Source: an uncultured Fretibacterium sp. (lineage in GTDB: Bacteria > Synergistota > Synergistia > Synergistales > Aminobacteriaceae). Taken from it: a stretch of 64,000 bases of DNA. The stretch covers positions 1-64,000 of the forward strand of contig CAMGZM010000001.1 of the NCBI GenBank assembly GCA_946183145.1, written 5' to 3'. Each line of letters starts with the position of its first letter. Within the stretch, counting starts at the first letter, position 1. Positions 1-9,608 of this stretch are shown here, one piece after another. The position numbers and the translations under genes are program-made. A model generated the notes under the pieces. That model saw nothing but the letters and a program-made list of their open reading frames with translations, was not told the DNA's origin and did not search any database.

Positions 1-3000
1 CACTGCTGGGATACCCCGCTGACCGCTCTTGACTTGAGCAATAACACCGCTTTAAAAGAGCTGGCCTGCAACAATAACCAACTGACCGCGCTTAACGTTA
101 GCAAGAACACTGCTTTAAAAGAGTTGTCCTGTCACGATAACCAGCTGACCACACTTGACTTGAGCAATAACACCGTTTTAAAAGAGCTAAATTGTAGCAA
201 TAACAAGCTGACCGCGCTTGATGTTAGCAAGAACACCGTTTTAACGACTCTGGAGTGCCACAATAATCAGCTGACCGCCCTTGACCTGAGCAAAAATGTC
301 GCTTCAAATTGGTTAAATTGGTTGACCTGCAACACGCAAACACCTTCCGGCCTCAAAGTAACCTCATCAGGAAATTCATCATATCCCTATCAAGCCAGCT
401 TCAGTGAAATCATGCCTTCCGCACAGACTGTTAATGTCTCTAACGTTAAGGGCCTAGACACAAAGGGCAACAATATAGCAACGACATACTCAGGCGGAGT
501 CGCAATGTTCAAAGCAAGCCCCGCAAAAGTTACGTACAACTACACTACAGCCTACAAGAGTACAAAAATGGACGTAATTATCACGGCAGCTTTCGACCCA
601 ACGCCCCCAGTGCCTGACGGAATACCGATAGACGCAGAGCATTTCCCGGATGAGAATTTCCGCAAGGTTGTCAAAAACTATGACACAAACAACAACGATT
701 ATCTCAGCGAGGAGGAAGCTAAAACTGTTAAGGAACTCAATATAGACGAAAAGGGAATTACAGACCTTAAGGGCGTGGAGTACTTTACTGATTTAACATC
801 TCTGTACTGCCGTGAAAACCAGCTGACCGCACTTGATGTTAGCAAAAATACCGCTTTAACGTTGCTGTGGTGTTCTGGTAACCAGATAACCGCGCTTGAT
901 GTTAGCAAGAACACCGCTTTGGTAAATCTGTCCTGCCACAGTAACCAGCTAACCGCACTTGACATCAGCAAAAATACCGCTTTAAAGATGCTGGATTGCT
1001 CCAATAACCAGATAACAACGCTTGATGTTAGCAAAAATATCGCTGTATGGTATCTGCACTGCGACTATAACAAGCTAACCGCGTTTGATGTTAGCAAAAA
1101 TACCGCTGTAACAGATCTGCGCTGCAACGGCAACCAGCTGACAGCTCTTGACGTTAGCAAGAACACCGCTTTAACTGTTCTGTCCTGCGGTGAAAACCCG
1201 CTGACCGCCCTTGACATTAGCAAGAATACCGTTTTAACGACTCTGCACTGCTGGGATACCCCGCTGACCGCTCTTGACTTGAGCAATAACACCGCTTTAA
1301 CAGGACTGTCCTGCAACAATAACCAGTTAGCCGCGCTTGACGTAAGCAAGAACACAGCTTTAACGTATCTGAACTGCTGGAATAACCAGCTGACAGCCCT
1401 TGACGTGAGCAAGAACACCGCTTTAACGGAGCTGTACTGCAACGGCAACCAGCTGACAGCTCTTGACGTTAGCAAGAACACCGCTTTAACGGGGCTGTAC
1501 TGCGAATATAACCAGCTGACAGCTCTTGACGTTAGCCAAAATACCGCTTTAACGTATCTGAACTGCCAAAAAAACCAGCTGATCACACTTGACCTGAGCA
1601 AAAATGCAAAATTAGGTATATTAAACTGTGCAGGACAAACAGCTTCCGGCCTCAAAATAACCTCATCAGGAAATTCATCATACCCCTATCAGGCCGACTT
1701 CAGCGAAATAATGACTTCCGCACAGACCGCTAACGTCTCTGACGTTCAGGGTCTCGACGCAAACAGCAAAGATATAGCAACGACATACTCAGGCGGAGTC
1801 GCAATGTTCAAAGCAAGCCCCGCAAAAGTTACGTACAACTACACTACAGCCTACAAGAGTACAAAAATGGACGTAATTATCACGGCAGCTTTCGACCCAA
1901 CGCCCCCAGTGCCTGACGGAATACCGATAGACGCAGAGCATTTCCCGGATGAGAATTTCCGCAATATCGTCAAAACTTATGACACAAACAACAACGATTA
2001 CCTCAGCGAGGAGGAAATATCATCAGTCAGAAATATTGACGCGAAAGGCAACTTTTACGTCAAGATCAAAAACTTTCAGGGCATAGAGTACTTCACAGCT
2101 TTAACGAGTCTCGACTGCAGCAATAACGGAAGCAGCTCAAGCGACTCATCGCGACCAAAATTGGACGTTAGCAAGAATACAGCTCTAACATATCTGGATT
2201 GCAGCCACAACTATATGACAGAAATTGACTTGAGCAAGAATACGGCATTAACTTACCTTGACTGTTCCGATAATGATTTCTTGACTCTCGATGTCAGCAA
2301 AAACACCGCATTAACTTACCTTAACTGCTTCAACTGCGCTATGTATGATCTGTATCAAGGGCTTAACCTCAGCAAGAACACCGCTTTGACGTACCTTGAC
2401 TGCAGGACAAACGGCCTAAAGACTCTTGATGTCAGCAAAAGCACGGCATTGAAGGAGCTGTACTGTTCTTATAATGAGCTGACTGTTTTCGATCTGAGCA
2501 AAAACACAGCGTTAGAGATTCTTCACTGTGCGGGCAACAAGATTACAGATATTGACCTGAGGAAAAATACCGCGTTAAGAATACTTAATTGCAGCGGCAA
2601 CTATAGCATTACACTTCTTGATCTCAGCAAAAATACGGCTTTGGAGGAGCTGTACTGCGATTGTTCCCTTACTGCTCTTGACGTTAGCAAGAATACCGCG
2701 TTAAAGCTGATGGACTGCGGCGGAAATCAGCTCGCTGCGCTTGATGTCAGCAAAAATACATCCCTGAAGATTTTGAGCTGCGACCAAAACAGAATAACCT
2801 CGCTTGACACAAGCAAAAACACCGCGCTTACTGCACTGTATTGCAGCTATAATAAACTTGTTGAGCTTGACTTGAGCAAGAATACAGCATTGGAGACTCT
2901 GTACTGCAACAATAACTGTCTTATAACTCTTGACCTGAGCAATAACAGCGAGCTTGCAATGACAAGACTTGATTGTTCCTCGCAGACTGTTTACAGCTCC

Positions 3001-6000
3001 GATATAAAGGGCTTCGCAATCACATTATCAGATAATGAGTCTTATCCGCACAAGTTCAGCTTCAGCGGCTTCATGTCTCCCGAACAAATCGCGAATGTGT
3101 CAGATGTCCAGGGAAAAAACAGCAATGGCAGCAATATAACAACTTCATACTCAGAAGGAACAGCGCAGTTTACATTCATTCCGTCAAAAACTGTTTACAA
3201 TTATGCTACAGGGTACAGCACAAAAAGAATGGACGTAACTATTATCATCAACGGAGACAAACCCCCTGTAATCATAAAATCATCGCTCCCGGACGGATTA
3301 TTATCTGAGGAATACAGCCAGACTCTTAAAGCATCAGGAGCAGAGCCGATAACATTTTCACTGTTTAGCGGGACACTTCCCGACGGTCTTGCGCTGAAAA
3401 ATGACGGGACAATATCAGGGACTCCGACAAAAGAAGGCAAGTTTTCATTCAGCGTGAGGGCGCAAAATACAGCGGGGATTTCTTATGCTGAGTATTTCTC
3501 CATCACTATAACTTCTATAACTACAGCTCCGAAAATCACAGCTGCTGCGCTTCCTGACGGCACAACAGATACATCCTACAGCCAGACTCTTACAGCTACA
3601 GGAACAGCACCGATAACTTGGACTCTTTCAGCCGGAACACTACCGTACGGACTCACGCTTGACTCAAACGGCACAATCTCAGGCACTCCCACGAAAGCAG
3701 GAACGTACAAATTCACCGCAAAGGCTCAAAACTCCGCAGGCTATGACACAAAGCAGTTCACCGTAAAAATCACTAATCCTTCTGACTGGACTAAACCTGC
3801 AATAACAACAGCAAAACTTAACCCCGCAGCTGTAGGACGCGAATATTCATTCACCCTTGAAGCCTCAGGGAATCCGACTCCGACATGGAGCATTGCTTCC
3901 GGCAAACTTCCGGCGGGACTCACTCTTGACGATGACGGCAAAATCTCAGGCACTCCTACGAAAGCAGGAACGTACAAATTCACCGCAAAGGCTCAAAACT
4001 CCGCAGGCTATGTTCAGAAACAATTTACCCTGAAAGTATTAATCACTCCTTCAATCACTACTGAGAGTCTGAAATCTGCCGTTGCAGGCAGCTCATATTC
4101 AGCTTCACTCACAGCTTCAGGAACAACGCCGCTCACGTGGACTATTGAAGAGAATCTGCCGGAAGGACTTGCCTTTAAAAACGGCACTTTCAGCGGAAAG
4201 CCAAAAGAAAAATCTGTATTCATTTTCACCGCAAAGGTTTCAAATTCTGCCGGGGAAGACACTAAAACTTTAAGCATTGACATTCGCGCGGTAATGCCTG
4301 TTTTCGGTACGTCATCTCTTCCTGCAGGGACATGGGGAAAAGCATATTCAGCAAAAATTTCTGTGAAGAAAGGCACAAAACCGATTACTGTTACAATGTC
4401 GGGGAATCTTCCTGAAGGCCTCGAATTTGACGCAAATACGCTGACTATATCAGGCACTCCTACAGAAACATGCAGCGCAGAGACTCTCACGTTCACCGCA
4501 GAAAATTCTGAGGGAAGCACGTCAAAAAATCTCACGCTCACCATTAAGGGAACAGCACCGAAAATCAACACTCCTTCAGCCGCTACAGCACCACAAGGAA
4601 CGGCATATACACTGCAGCTTACAGCAACAGGAAGCACGCCTATAACATGGACTCTTTCAGACGGAACACTCCCGGACGGCCTCACACTTGATGATGACGG
4701 CACAATCTCAGGAACTCCAATGAAAGCAGGAACGTACAAATTCACCGCAAAGGCTCAAAACTCCGCAGGAAAATCAACGAAGCAGATCACCCTGAAAATC
4801 ATTAATCCTTCTGACACAGCTAAACCTGCAATCACAACAGCAACACTTACCCCCGCAGCTGTGGGACGCGAATATTCATTCACCCTTGAAGCCTCAGAGA
4901 ATCCGACATGGAGCATAACTTCCGGCAAACTTCCGGCGGGACTCACTCTAGACGATGACGGCACAATCTCAGGCACTCCTACAAAAGCAGGAACGTACAA
5001 ATTCACCGTAAGGGCTGAAAACTCTTTAGGCTATGTTCAGAAACAATTTACCCTGAAAGTATTAATCACCCCTTCAATCACTACTGAGAGTCTAAAGTCC
5101 GCCGTTGCAGGCAGCTCATATGCAGCTTCACTCACAGCTTCAGGAACAACGCCGCTCACGTGGACTATTGAAGAGAATCTGCCGGAAGGACTTGCCTTTA
5201 AAAACGGCACTTTCAGCGGAAAGCCAAAAGAAAAATCTGTATTCATTTTCACCGCAAAGGTTTCAAATTCTGCCGGGGAAGACACTAAAACTTTAAGCAT
5301 TGACATTCGCGCGGTAATGCCTGTTTTCGCAACAACATCGCTTCCTGTCGGGACGTGGAACAAAGCATACTCCGCAAAAATCACAATGAAGAAAGGTACA
5401 AAGCCCATCACGCTCTCTATGTCCGGGAATCTTCCTGAAGGACTCAGCTTTGACGCAGACACGTGGACGATTGCCGGGACTCCTTCTGAGACATGCACCG
5501 CAGAGCCTCTCACATTTACAGCCTCAAACATGGAGGGAAGCACGGAAAAAATTTTCACGCTCACTGTGAACGGAGCCGCCCCAAAAATCAAAACTCCCTC
5601 AATCACTCCAGCCGTAAAAGGAAATGAATACTCCCTGCAGCTTGAAGCAACAGGAAGCCCCGTCATAACATGGTCAGCCGCAAATCTCCCTGAAGGACTC
5701 GCAATAGATTCACAGACGGGAGAAATTTCCGGGACTCCTCAGGAGGAAGGCACATTCACTTTCACCGTAACAGCCTCAAACGGAAAATCAGCAAGAAAGA
5801 CTCTGACTCTAACCGTTGTCGCGATACCTGAAATCACCGATGACATTATCAGCGAGGGCGATGCGGAAGAAAGCTACAAGTACACGCTAGAATACACAGG
5901 AACTTCACCCGTGAAATTCACTCTGTCTGATGGATCATTGCCGAATGGACTCAAGCTCACTTCAGCCGGGAAAATCTCAGGGACTCCCAAAGAGGCCGGG

Positions 6001-6777
6001 GAATTTACGTTCACTGTTACTGCAACAAATTCGGGCGGGTCATCCTCAAAGGAAATCACAATCATCATAAACGCAGCTCCGCCGAGAATCACAGGAACAC
6101 TCAAGACAGGCAAGACAGGCGCAAGTTATTCATCAGGACTCAAAATCAATTCGGGAAGCCTTCCGATTGAATGGTCATGTGAGGGAGATTTGCCAGCAGG
6201 ACTCGAATTTGACTCAGACACGGGAAATATCAGCGGGACTCCTGAAGAAGCGTACAGCGGCTATATTGTCGTAAAGGCTGAAAATTCCGGCGGCGTTCAC
6301 AAAAAGAAAGTCAGACTCCTAATCAGAGAGGACAATAACGCAGACAGCTCATCACTCCCGGAAGAACGAACATACACAGCTCATACGGAAAAATCATCAT
6401 TACCAGAAGAAATTACTGCTGACGTAAAACCAGACCTCACGGAGAAAATCACAGGCAGAATTTACCGCGCTCCCTCAAGCAATACGGCTATTCATGTTCA
6501 TGACGGCTTGATGATTGCGGCTTTGCTCGGTGAAATTTCATGTGATGTGCAGGGCATGTATGATGTTGCGGCTGAAATCAGCGGTGATGTTCCTGTAGGC
6601 GCGAAACTGGTTTATATCGCAAATTCTGACGAGCCTTCAAGCGATGATGACATTGCAGAATTTTTTGATGACGAGGGAAATGAAATCTCAATTGTTCCTG
6701 AGAGCCGTAAAATTATCGTGTCAATCTGGCTTCACCCTGAAAGAACCTACAATCCCGTTATAGCTGTAAAACGTTAG
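1..6777 (+). CDS. Giant leucine-rich-repeat / putative-Ig (He_PIG) surface protein, 5' partial
   Basis: The frame is open from base 1, so the N-terminus and any signal peptide lie outside the window. Three blocks of 21-residue leucine-rich repeats with the core LTALDVSKNTAL and a fixed cysteine (LxCxxNQ) lie at about 1-345, 790-1640 and 2090-2960. Between them are beta-rich spacers and two copies of an EF-hand-like loop, DTNNNDYLSEEE (about 680 and 1980). From about 3270 to 6320 there are twelve units of about 85 residues with the He_PIG signature (LPxGL, then GTIxGTPTKAGTYKFTV). The last 150 residues are a linker and an unassigned end domain. No LPXTG or membrane anchor is visible. Such proteins are usually secreted adhesins or surface proteins; function here is inferred only. 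Long internal duplications show recent repeat expansion. It contains no copy of the CATGGCCG word found across the rest of the window. Confidence 0.85.
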   Translation, partial: HCWDTPLTALDLSNNTALKELACNNNQLTALNVSKNTALKELSCHDNQLTTLDLSNNTVLKELNCSNNKLTALDVSKNTVLTTLECHNNQLTALDLSKNVASNWLNWLTCNTQTPSGLKVTSSGNSSYPYQASFSEIMPSAQTVNVSNVKGLDTKGNNIATTYSGGVAMFKASPAKVTYNYTTAYKSTKMDVIITAAFDPTPPVPDGIPIDAEHFPDENFRKVVKNYDTNNNDYLSEEEAKTVKELNIDEKGITDLKGVEYFTDLTSLYCRENQLTALDVSKNTALTLLWCSGNQITALDVSKNTALVNLSCHSNQLTALDISKNTALKMLDCSNNQITTLDVSKNIAVWYLHCDYNKLTAFDVSKNTAVTDLRCNGNQLTALDVSKNTALTVLSCGENPLTALDISKNTVLTTLHCWDTPLTALDLSNNTALTGLSCNNNQLAALDVSKNTALTYLNCWNNQLTALDVSKNTALTELYCNGNQLTALDVSKNTALTGLYCEYNQLTALDVSQNTALTYLNCQKNQLITLDLSKNAKLGILNCAGQTASGLKITSSGNSSYPYQADFSEIMTSAQTANVSDVQGLDANSKDIATTYSGGVAMFKASPAKVTYNYTTAYKSTKMDVIITAAFDPTPPVPDGIPIDAEHFPDENFRNIVKTYDTNNNDYLSEEEISSVRNIDAKGNFYVKIKNFQGIEYFTALTSLDCSNNGSSSSDSSRPKLDVSKNTALTYLDCSHNYMTEIDLSKNTALTYLDCSDNDFLTLDVSKNTALTYLNCFNCAMYDLYQGLNLSKNTALTYLDCRTNGLKTLDVSKSTALKELYCSYNELTVFDLSKNTALEILHCAGNKITDIDLRKNTALRILNCSGNYSITLLDLSKNTALEELYCDCSLTALDVSKNTALKLMDCGGNQLAALDVSKNTSLKILSCDQNRITSLDTSKNTALTALYCSYNKLVELDLSKNTALETLYCNNNCLITLDLSNNSELAMTRLDCSSQTVYSSDIKGFAITLSDNESYPHKFSFSGFMSPEQIANVSDVQGKNSNGSNITTSYSEGTAQFTFIPSKTVYNYATGYSTKRMDVTIIINGDKPPVIIKSSLPDGLLSEEYSQTLKASGAEPITFSLFSGTLPDGLALKNDGTISGTPTKEGKFSFSVRAQNTAGISYAEYFSITITSITTAPKITAAALPDGTTDTSYSQTLTATGTAPITWTLSAGTLPYGLTLDSNGTISGTPTKAGTYKFTAKAQNSAGYDTKQFTVKITNPSDWTKPAITTAKLNPAAVGREYSFTLEASGNPTPTWSIASGKLPAGLTLDDDGKISGTPTKAGTYKFTAKAQNSAGYVQKQFTLKVLITPSITTESLKSAVAGSSYSASLTASGTTPLTWTIEENLPEGLAFKNGTFSGKPKEKSVFIFTAKVSNSAGEDTKTLSIDIRAVMPVFGTSSLPAGTWGKAYSAKISVKKGTKPITVTMSGNLPEGLEFDANTLTISGTPTETCSAETLTFTAENSEGSTSKNLTLTIKGTAPKINTPSAATAPQGTAYTLQLTATGSTPITWTLSDGTLPDGLTLDDDGTISGTPMKAGTYKFTAKAQNSAGKSTKQITLKIINPSDTAKPAITTATLTPAAVGREYSFTLEASENPTWSITSGKLPAGLTLDDDGTISGTPTKAGTYKFTVRAENSLGYVQKQFTLKVLITPSITTESLKSAVAGSSYAASLTASGTTPLTWTIEENLPEGLAFKNGTFSGKPKEKSVFIFTAKVSNSAGEDTKTLSIDIRAVMPVFATTSLPVGTWNKAYSAKITMKKGTKPITLSMSGNLPEGLSFDADTWTIAGTPSETCTAEPLTFTASNMEGSTEKIFTLTVNGAAPKIKTPSITPAVKGNEYSLQLEATGSPVITWSAANLPEGLAIDSQTGEISGTPQEEGTFTFTVTASNGKSARKTLTLTVVAIPEITDDIISEGDAEESYKYTLEYTGTSPVKFTLSDGSLPNGLKLTSAGKISGTPKEAGEFTFTVTATNSGGSSSKEITIIINAAPPRITGTLKTGKTGASYSSGLKINSGSLPIEWSCEGDLPAGLEFDSDTGNISGTPEEAYSGYIVVKAENSGGVHKKKVRLLIREDNNADSSSLPEERTYTAHTEKSSLPEEITADVKPDLTEKITGRIYRAPSSNTAIHVHDGLMIAALLGEISCDVQGMYDVAAEISGDVPVGAKLVYIANSDEPSSDDDIAEFFDDEGNEISIVPESRKIIVSIWLHPERTYNPVIAVKR
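475..665 (+). repeat. Internal direct repeat A, copy 1 (copy 2 at 1774-1964)
   Basis: About 191 bases appear near-identical at 475-665 and 1774-1964, 1299 bases (433 codons) apart. They encode the beta-rich spacer after an LRR block and the start of the EF-hand-like module. Bases 1-52 likewise recur at 1246-1297. The near identity at silent positions points to recent duplication or gene conversion. Confidence 0.85.
4006..4306 (+). repeat. Internal direct repeat B, copy 1 (copy 2 at 5029-5329)
   Basis: About 300 bases are nearly identical at 4006-4306 and 5029-5329, exactly 1023 bases (341 codons, four Ig units) apart. Units 3-6 of the He_PIG array correspond in order to units 7-10, so a four-unit block was duplicated. 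Divergence is lowest across the fourth unit and the start of the fifth. Confidence 0.8.
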
Positions 6778-6780
6778 GAA

Positions 6781-6812
6781 AAAAATACCCCTCTGACTCA
6801 TAATCGGAGGGG
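6781..6812 (-). terminator. Rho-independent terminator of the FNT operon
   Basis: CCCCTC at 6788-6793 pairs with GAGGGG at 6807-6812. Read on the minus strand the hairpin is followed by a T tract (plus-strand A run 6781-6785). It lies between the convergent LRR gene and the gene ending at 6827, and mainly serves the minus strand. Confidence 0.75.
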
Positions 6813-6826
6813 AAAACTTTTGCCGA

Positions 6827-7111
6827 TTATCTCATCTCTGCGCGTTCGTCTCCGGGACTCAATTCCGAATCATCATACGTAATATCAATGTCGTAATCCG
6901 CCCTCATTCCGTACATGTCAACAAGAGCATCAAGCACCGAGCCTTTAAGCCCGCGAATGTCCGCATCATTTTCCGGCAAAACTCGAATCCTGTAAGCATT
7001 AATCCCCGTTTGAATCAGCCGGAAGTCTTTCACCTCGCGAATCTTCATCACTCTTTCCGTTAATGCCGACTCTAAAACTTCATGGCCGGTTGGAGTCTTT
7101 GTTGCGCCCAT
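6827..7111 (-). CDS. Small protein resembling the C-terminal domain of PaaK/CapK-type AMP ligases
   Basis: A 94-residue protein whose ATG overlaps the stop of the upstream channel gene (ATGA arrangement), so the two are translationally coupled. The segment KDFRLIQTG, then YRIRVLPENDAD, then a helix and a final strand resembles the C-terminal subdomain of phenylacetate-CoA ligase / coenzyme F390 synthetase proteins. No adenylation core is present, so it cannot be a complete ligase. It may be a stand-alone ACT-like/ferredoxin-fold domain or a gene remnant. The assignment is a pattern impression only. A CATGGCCG word lies inside it at 7081. Confidence 0.5.
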   Translation of the reverse strand: MGATKTPTGHEVLESALTERVMKIREVKDFRLIQTGINAYRIRVLPENDADIRGLKGSVLDALVDMYGMRADYDIDITYDDSELSPGDERAEMR

Positions 7112-7938
7112 TACTTTTTACCCCTCAAGTATACGAACCAGTACGCGAGGCCGACAAATATACAGCCCCCGATAATGTTCCCGATTGTTACGGGGATAAG
7201 ATTGCGCGTAAACATTCTCATAACGTTTAGCGAGTCGATTCCCGCCTGTGATGCTCCGAGTCCTAATGCTTTGCTGACGTATAGCGGGTTAAATTTTGCG
7301 ATTATCCCCGCCGGAATGTAGTACATGTTTGCGATTGAATGCTCAAATCCTGAAGCGATGAATACCCATATCGGGAAAAATATACACGCCGCCTTGCTGA
7401 CTCCGTCTTTTGCTCCGAACGACATCCACACAGCGAGGCACACTAGCCAGTTGCACAAAATACCAAGCGTTAAAGCCTCCGTGAATGACAGCGAGATTTT
7501 AGCGGCCGCCGTCTTAATCGTGAGTCCTCCCAGTAAACCGCCCGTCATATTCCATTGCCCCGAAAGTGATACGAGGTATGCGACAATGAGACTCCCTGCG
7601 AAATTTCCCACATACACGACAAGCCACGACCATAACAATTTTGCGAGAGTGATTCGGCGTTCAGCGAGTGAGATTATCATCAAGCAATTTCCCGTGAAGA
7701 GTTCAGCCCCGGCCATGATGACCATGATTAGCCCGGCGGGGAAAATTAACCCGGCTGTGAGTTTTGCTGACGCTGAGTCTGTCATTGTATGCGTAACGAG
7801 ATTTGCGGCCTGCGCTCCGAATGCTATGAACGCTCCCGCAAGAATGCCGAGAAGAAATTTTGCTGACGTGCTGAGATTTGCTTTCCTGACTCCGATGCTT
7901 ATGGCTGAGTCTGCGATGTCTGAAGGTGAAATGTACAA
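7111..7938 (-). CDS. Formate/nitrite transporter (FNT) family channel
   Basis: A 275-residue inner-membrane protein, the usual FNT length, with six hydrophobic segments. The family motifs are visible: AGAELFTGNCL near residue 80 and FEHSIANMYYIPAG near residue 200, which form the constriction sites and carry the central histidine of the pore. FNT channels move formate, nitrite or hydrosulfide across the inner membrane as a pentamer. FocA-like and NirC-like members cannot be separated from sequence alone here; no pyruvate-formate lyase or nitrite reductase gene is adjacent. The start is TTG, 10 bases after AAGGAGG on the minus strand. A candidate -10 (TATAAT, plus 7979-7984) lies upstream. The downstream 94-residue gene is coupled to it. 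Confidence 0.9.
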   Translation of the reverse strand: MYISPSDIADSAISIGVRKANLSTSAKFLLGILAGAFIAFGAQAANLVTHTMTDSASAKLTAGLIFPAGLIMVIMAGAELFTGNCLMIISLAERRITLAKLLWSWLVVYVGNFAGSLIVAYLVSLSGQWNMTGGLLGGLTIKTAAAKISLSFTEALTLGILCNWLVCLAVWMSFGAKDGVSKAACIFFPIWVFIASGFEHSIANMYYIPAGIIAKFNPLYVSKALGLGASQAGIDSLNVMRMFTRNLIPVTIGNIIGGCIFVGLAYWFVYLRGKK

Positions 7939-8036
7939 TTAAAATATGCCTCCTTGTGATTCAGATGCATTTGATTTGATTATACATGAAATGATATTAT
8001 CAATAAAATTCAGTAAAGAAAGAAGAACTGCATAGC

Positions 8037-8094
8037 ATGAGCATATATGAAGACATAATGAGAGTATTAGTGCTGACTCTGCGCTGAGAAACGG
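8037..8094 (+). pseudogene. Degenerate HigA-like antitoxin N-terminus (remnant)
   Basis: ATG at 8037 opens MSIYEDIMR and stops after 16 codons. With one-base shifts the following bases can be read as a GLxEALRYENG-like stretch, which resembles the common start of HigA/XRE antitoxins (MSIYEDIMxGLxEA). This stretch runs directly into the next open frame. I see it as a decayed start or fusion junction. The evidence is short and based on family recall. Confidence 0.3.
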
Positions 8095-8095
8095 A

Positions 8096-8782
8096 TTGAG
8101 ATATATTCTCATGGACACTGGAACAGCACGCGTCCCGGCAAAAACAATGGGAGGGCGTTTTCTGTGGAAAAATACAGCTTCGTTTAACGGCTGGAGGATT
8201 CAGCAGAACAAAATCACCGGGCAAATAAGGATTCTTGACTCTGAAGACATGCTAATAGCTGTTGGAACAAAACTAAAAATGACAGAAGCTATTCAGCGTA
8301 TGACAGATTATGTGAATGAAAATAGAAATCTCGAACATGCAAAAGCTGATAATGTACTTGAGAAAGTTTCAAAGCAGAGGAAAAAGCTGAGACTTTCGCT
8401 TGATACAGGGAAAATAACGCAGAAGGAATTTGAGAGAAGATCGAAGCCCCTCGAAGAGAAAATTCGTTATCTCATCGGAGTGTCTATGTATGAAGAATGG
8501 TTTGATAATTACCGTCCGCGCTCTGCAGATATGGACTATTTCATCTCGCGCCTTCATGATTTCCGTAAAGCCGTCTCGCGTTCTGAAAAAATTTCTGCTG
8601 TTCAGGGGCTTGTTGCAAGCGGGCTGTCAATAATTATCTCTGCTCCTTCCTCAGTCAAAGGAATAATGGACAGGCGTGATTTGTCCCCGGCAGTTCAAAT
8701 TTTGTCGTCATTCTTGATATTATTAGCCAGCGCGTTTTCATATGGCGGGATATTTCTTTTGCTGAACTGGCTGCTTCACTAA
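8096..8782 (+). CDS. Uncharacterised protein with C-terminal membrane segments
   Basis: 228 residues if the TTG at 8096 is used; an ATG at 8111 is an equally good start. Neither has a clear ribosome-binding site. The N-terminal 60 residues are beta-rich and end in QIRILDSEDM. A charged, probably coiled-coil region follows (KQRKKLRLSLDTGKI, then KEFERRSKPLEEKI). Two hydrophobic stretches near residues 165-180 and 200-225 suggest C-terminal membrane anchoring. I do not recognise a family. The gene begins where a degraded antitoxin-like start ends, so the true N-terminus may have been lost. It lies just upstream of the radical SAM operon, whose strong GGGAGGAGG site follows its stop. Confidence 0.6.
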   Translation: MRYILMDTGTARVPAKTMGGRFLWKNTASFNGWRIQQNKITGQIRILDSEDMLIAVGTKLKMTEAIQRMTDYVNENRNLEHAKADNVLEKVSKQRKKLRLSLDTGKITQKEFERRSKPLEEKIRYLIGVSMYEEWFDNYRPRSADMDYFISRLHDFRKAVSRSEKISAVQGLVASGLSIIISAPSSVKGIMDRRDLSPAVQILSSFLILLASAFSYGGIFLLLNWLLH

Positions 8783-8798
8783 ATGGGAGGAGGTTTTT

Positions 8799-9601
8799 AT
8801 GATGAGCTTCACGGGTAAACGCAATCTCAGAGTCGTATTGTCTGACAGATGCAATTACCGCTGCGTGTTCTGCTCTCACGACTTCAACAGATGCCGGAAC
8901 CGCGATATTTCCATCGGATTCCTCAAAGAATGCGTGAAAATTTTTGCCTCATTAGGCGGTGAAAAGGTTGCCTACACAGGCGGAGAACCGTTAATTTTTC
9001 CTCAGCTTCTCGAAATCATGAGGCTGTCGAAATCACTCGGACTCAAAAACGCAATCACTACAAACGGATCTATGCTCCCTTTTCAGCCTGAAGAATTTTA
9101 TTCCCTCGCTGACTCCCTGAATATTTCTGTTCCTTCATTTGTTCCTGAAGAATATACACGCCTGACATCATCAGAATACAGCCTCGACAGCATAATTCAA
9201 AGCGCAGTGAAAGCCGCCGCGTAAAAATCAATACGGTTTACACACGCCAGAGTCCCGAAACAATAAGACTCATGGCCGCCACCCTATCGCCTCACGGGAT
9301 AATAATCAAGCTCATGAATGACATGACCGCAGACGGGGAATATTACCGCGAATTTCTGAGGCTTGCTGAAAATTTCAGAGATAACAAGCAAAGCGAAATT
9401 GAGAGCGAAAAGAATCCCGGACTCACTATGTGCCATGATTGCAGAATCCCTCACCCGAACGGCTGCCCTTCATGCAAATCAATATGGATATATCCTGACG
9501 GACGTATAACTTTATGCCCGTTTGATGACTCAGGAAGCTTTATTGATGCGGGACATGATAATATATTGGCGCGCATTCAAGACTTAATGAACAGGAGATA
9601 A
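8799..9601 (+). pseudogene. MoaA-like radical SAM protein, broken by a frameshift at about 9218
   Basis: The first part (8799-9224) has the radical SAM cluster motif CNYRCVFC near residue 18 and AYTGGEPL near residue 60, both typical of MoaA-like enzymes that bind a 4Fe-4S cluster and SAM. It stops after 141 codons. The minus-one frame continues without a gap from about 9218 (RVKINTVYTRQSPETIRLM) to 9601. That part carries a second cysteine set, CHDCRIPHPNGCPSC, and YPDGRITLCPF, like a C-terminal auxiliary cluster domain. One missing base restores a protein of about 266 residues. No slippery heptamer is present at the junction, so I favour a mutation or assembly error over programmed shifting. 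The start is ATG after GGGAGGAGG. Confidence 0.75.
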
Positions 9602-9608
9602 TTTTACT

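Noticed and set aside
800-1640. Regular 63-base repetition that could look like a CRISPR array
   Set aside because: The repetition is a coding leucine-rich repeat of 21 residues with variable codons; there are no identical repeats separated by unique spacers.
699-5666. Long minus-strand frames opposite the LRR/Ig gene (for example 1065-1655, 4014-4745, 5037-5666)
   Set aside because: They follow the repeat periodicity of the sense gene, have no ribosome-binding sites and are antisense shadows of repeats.
7325-7942. 205-codon plus-strand frame
   Set aside because: It lies opposite the FNT channel gene, which has clear family motifs; no independent support.
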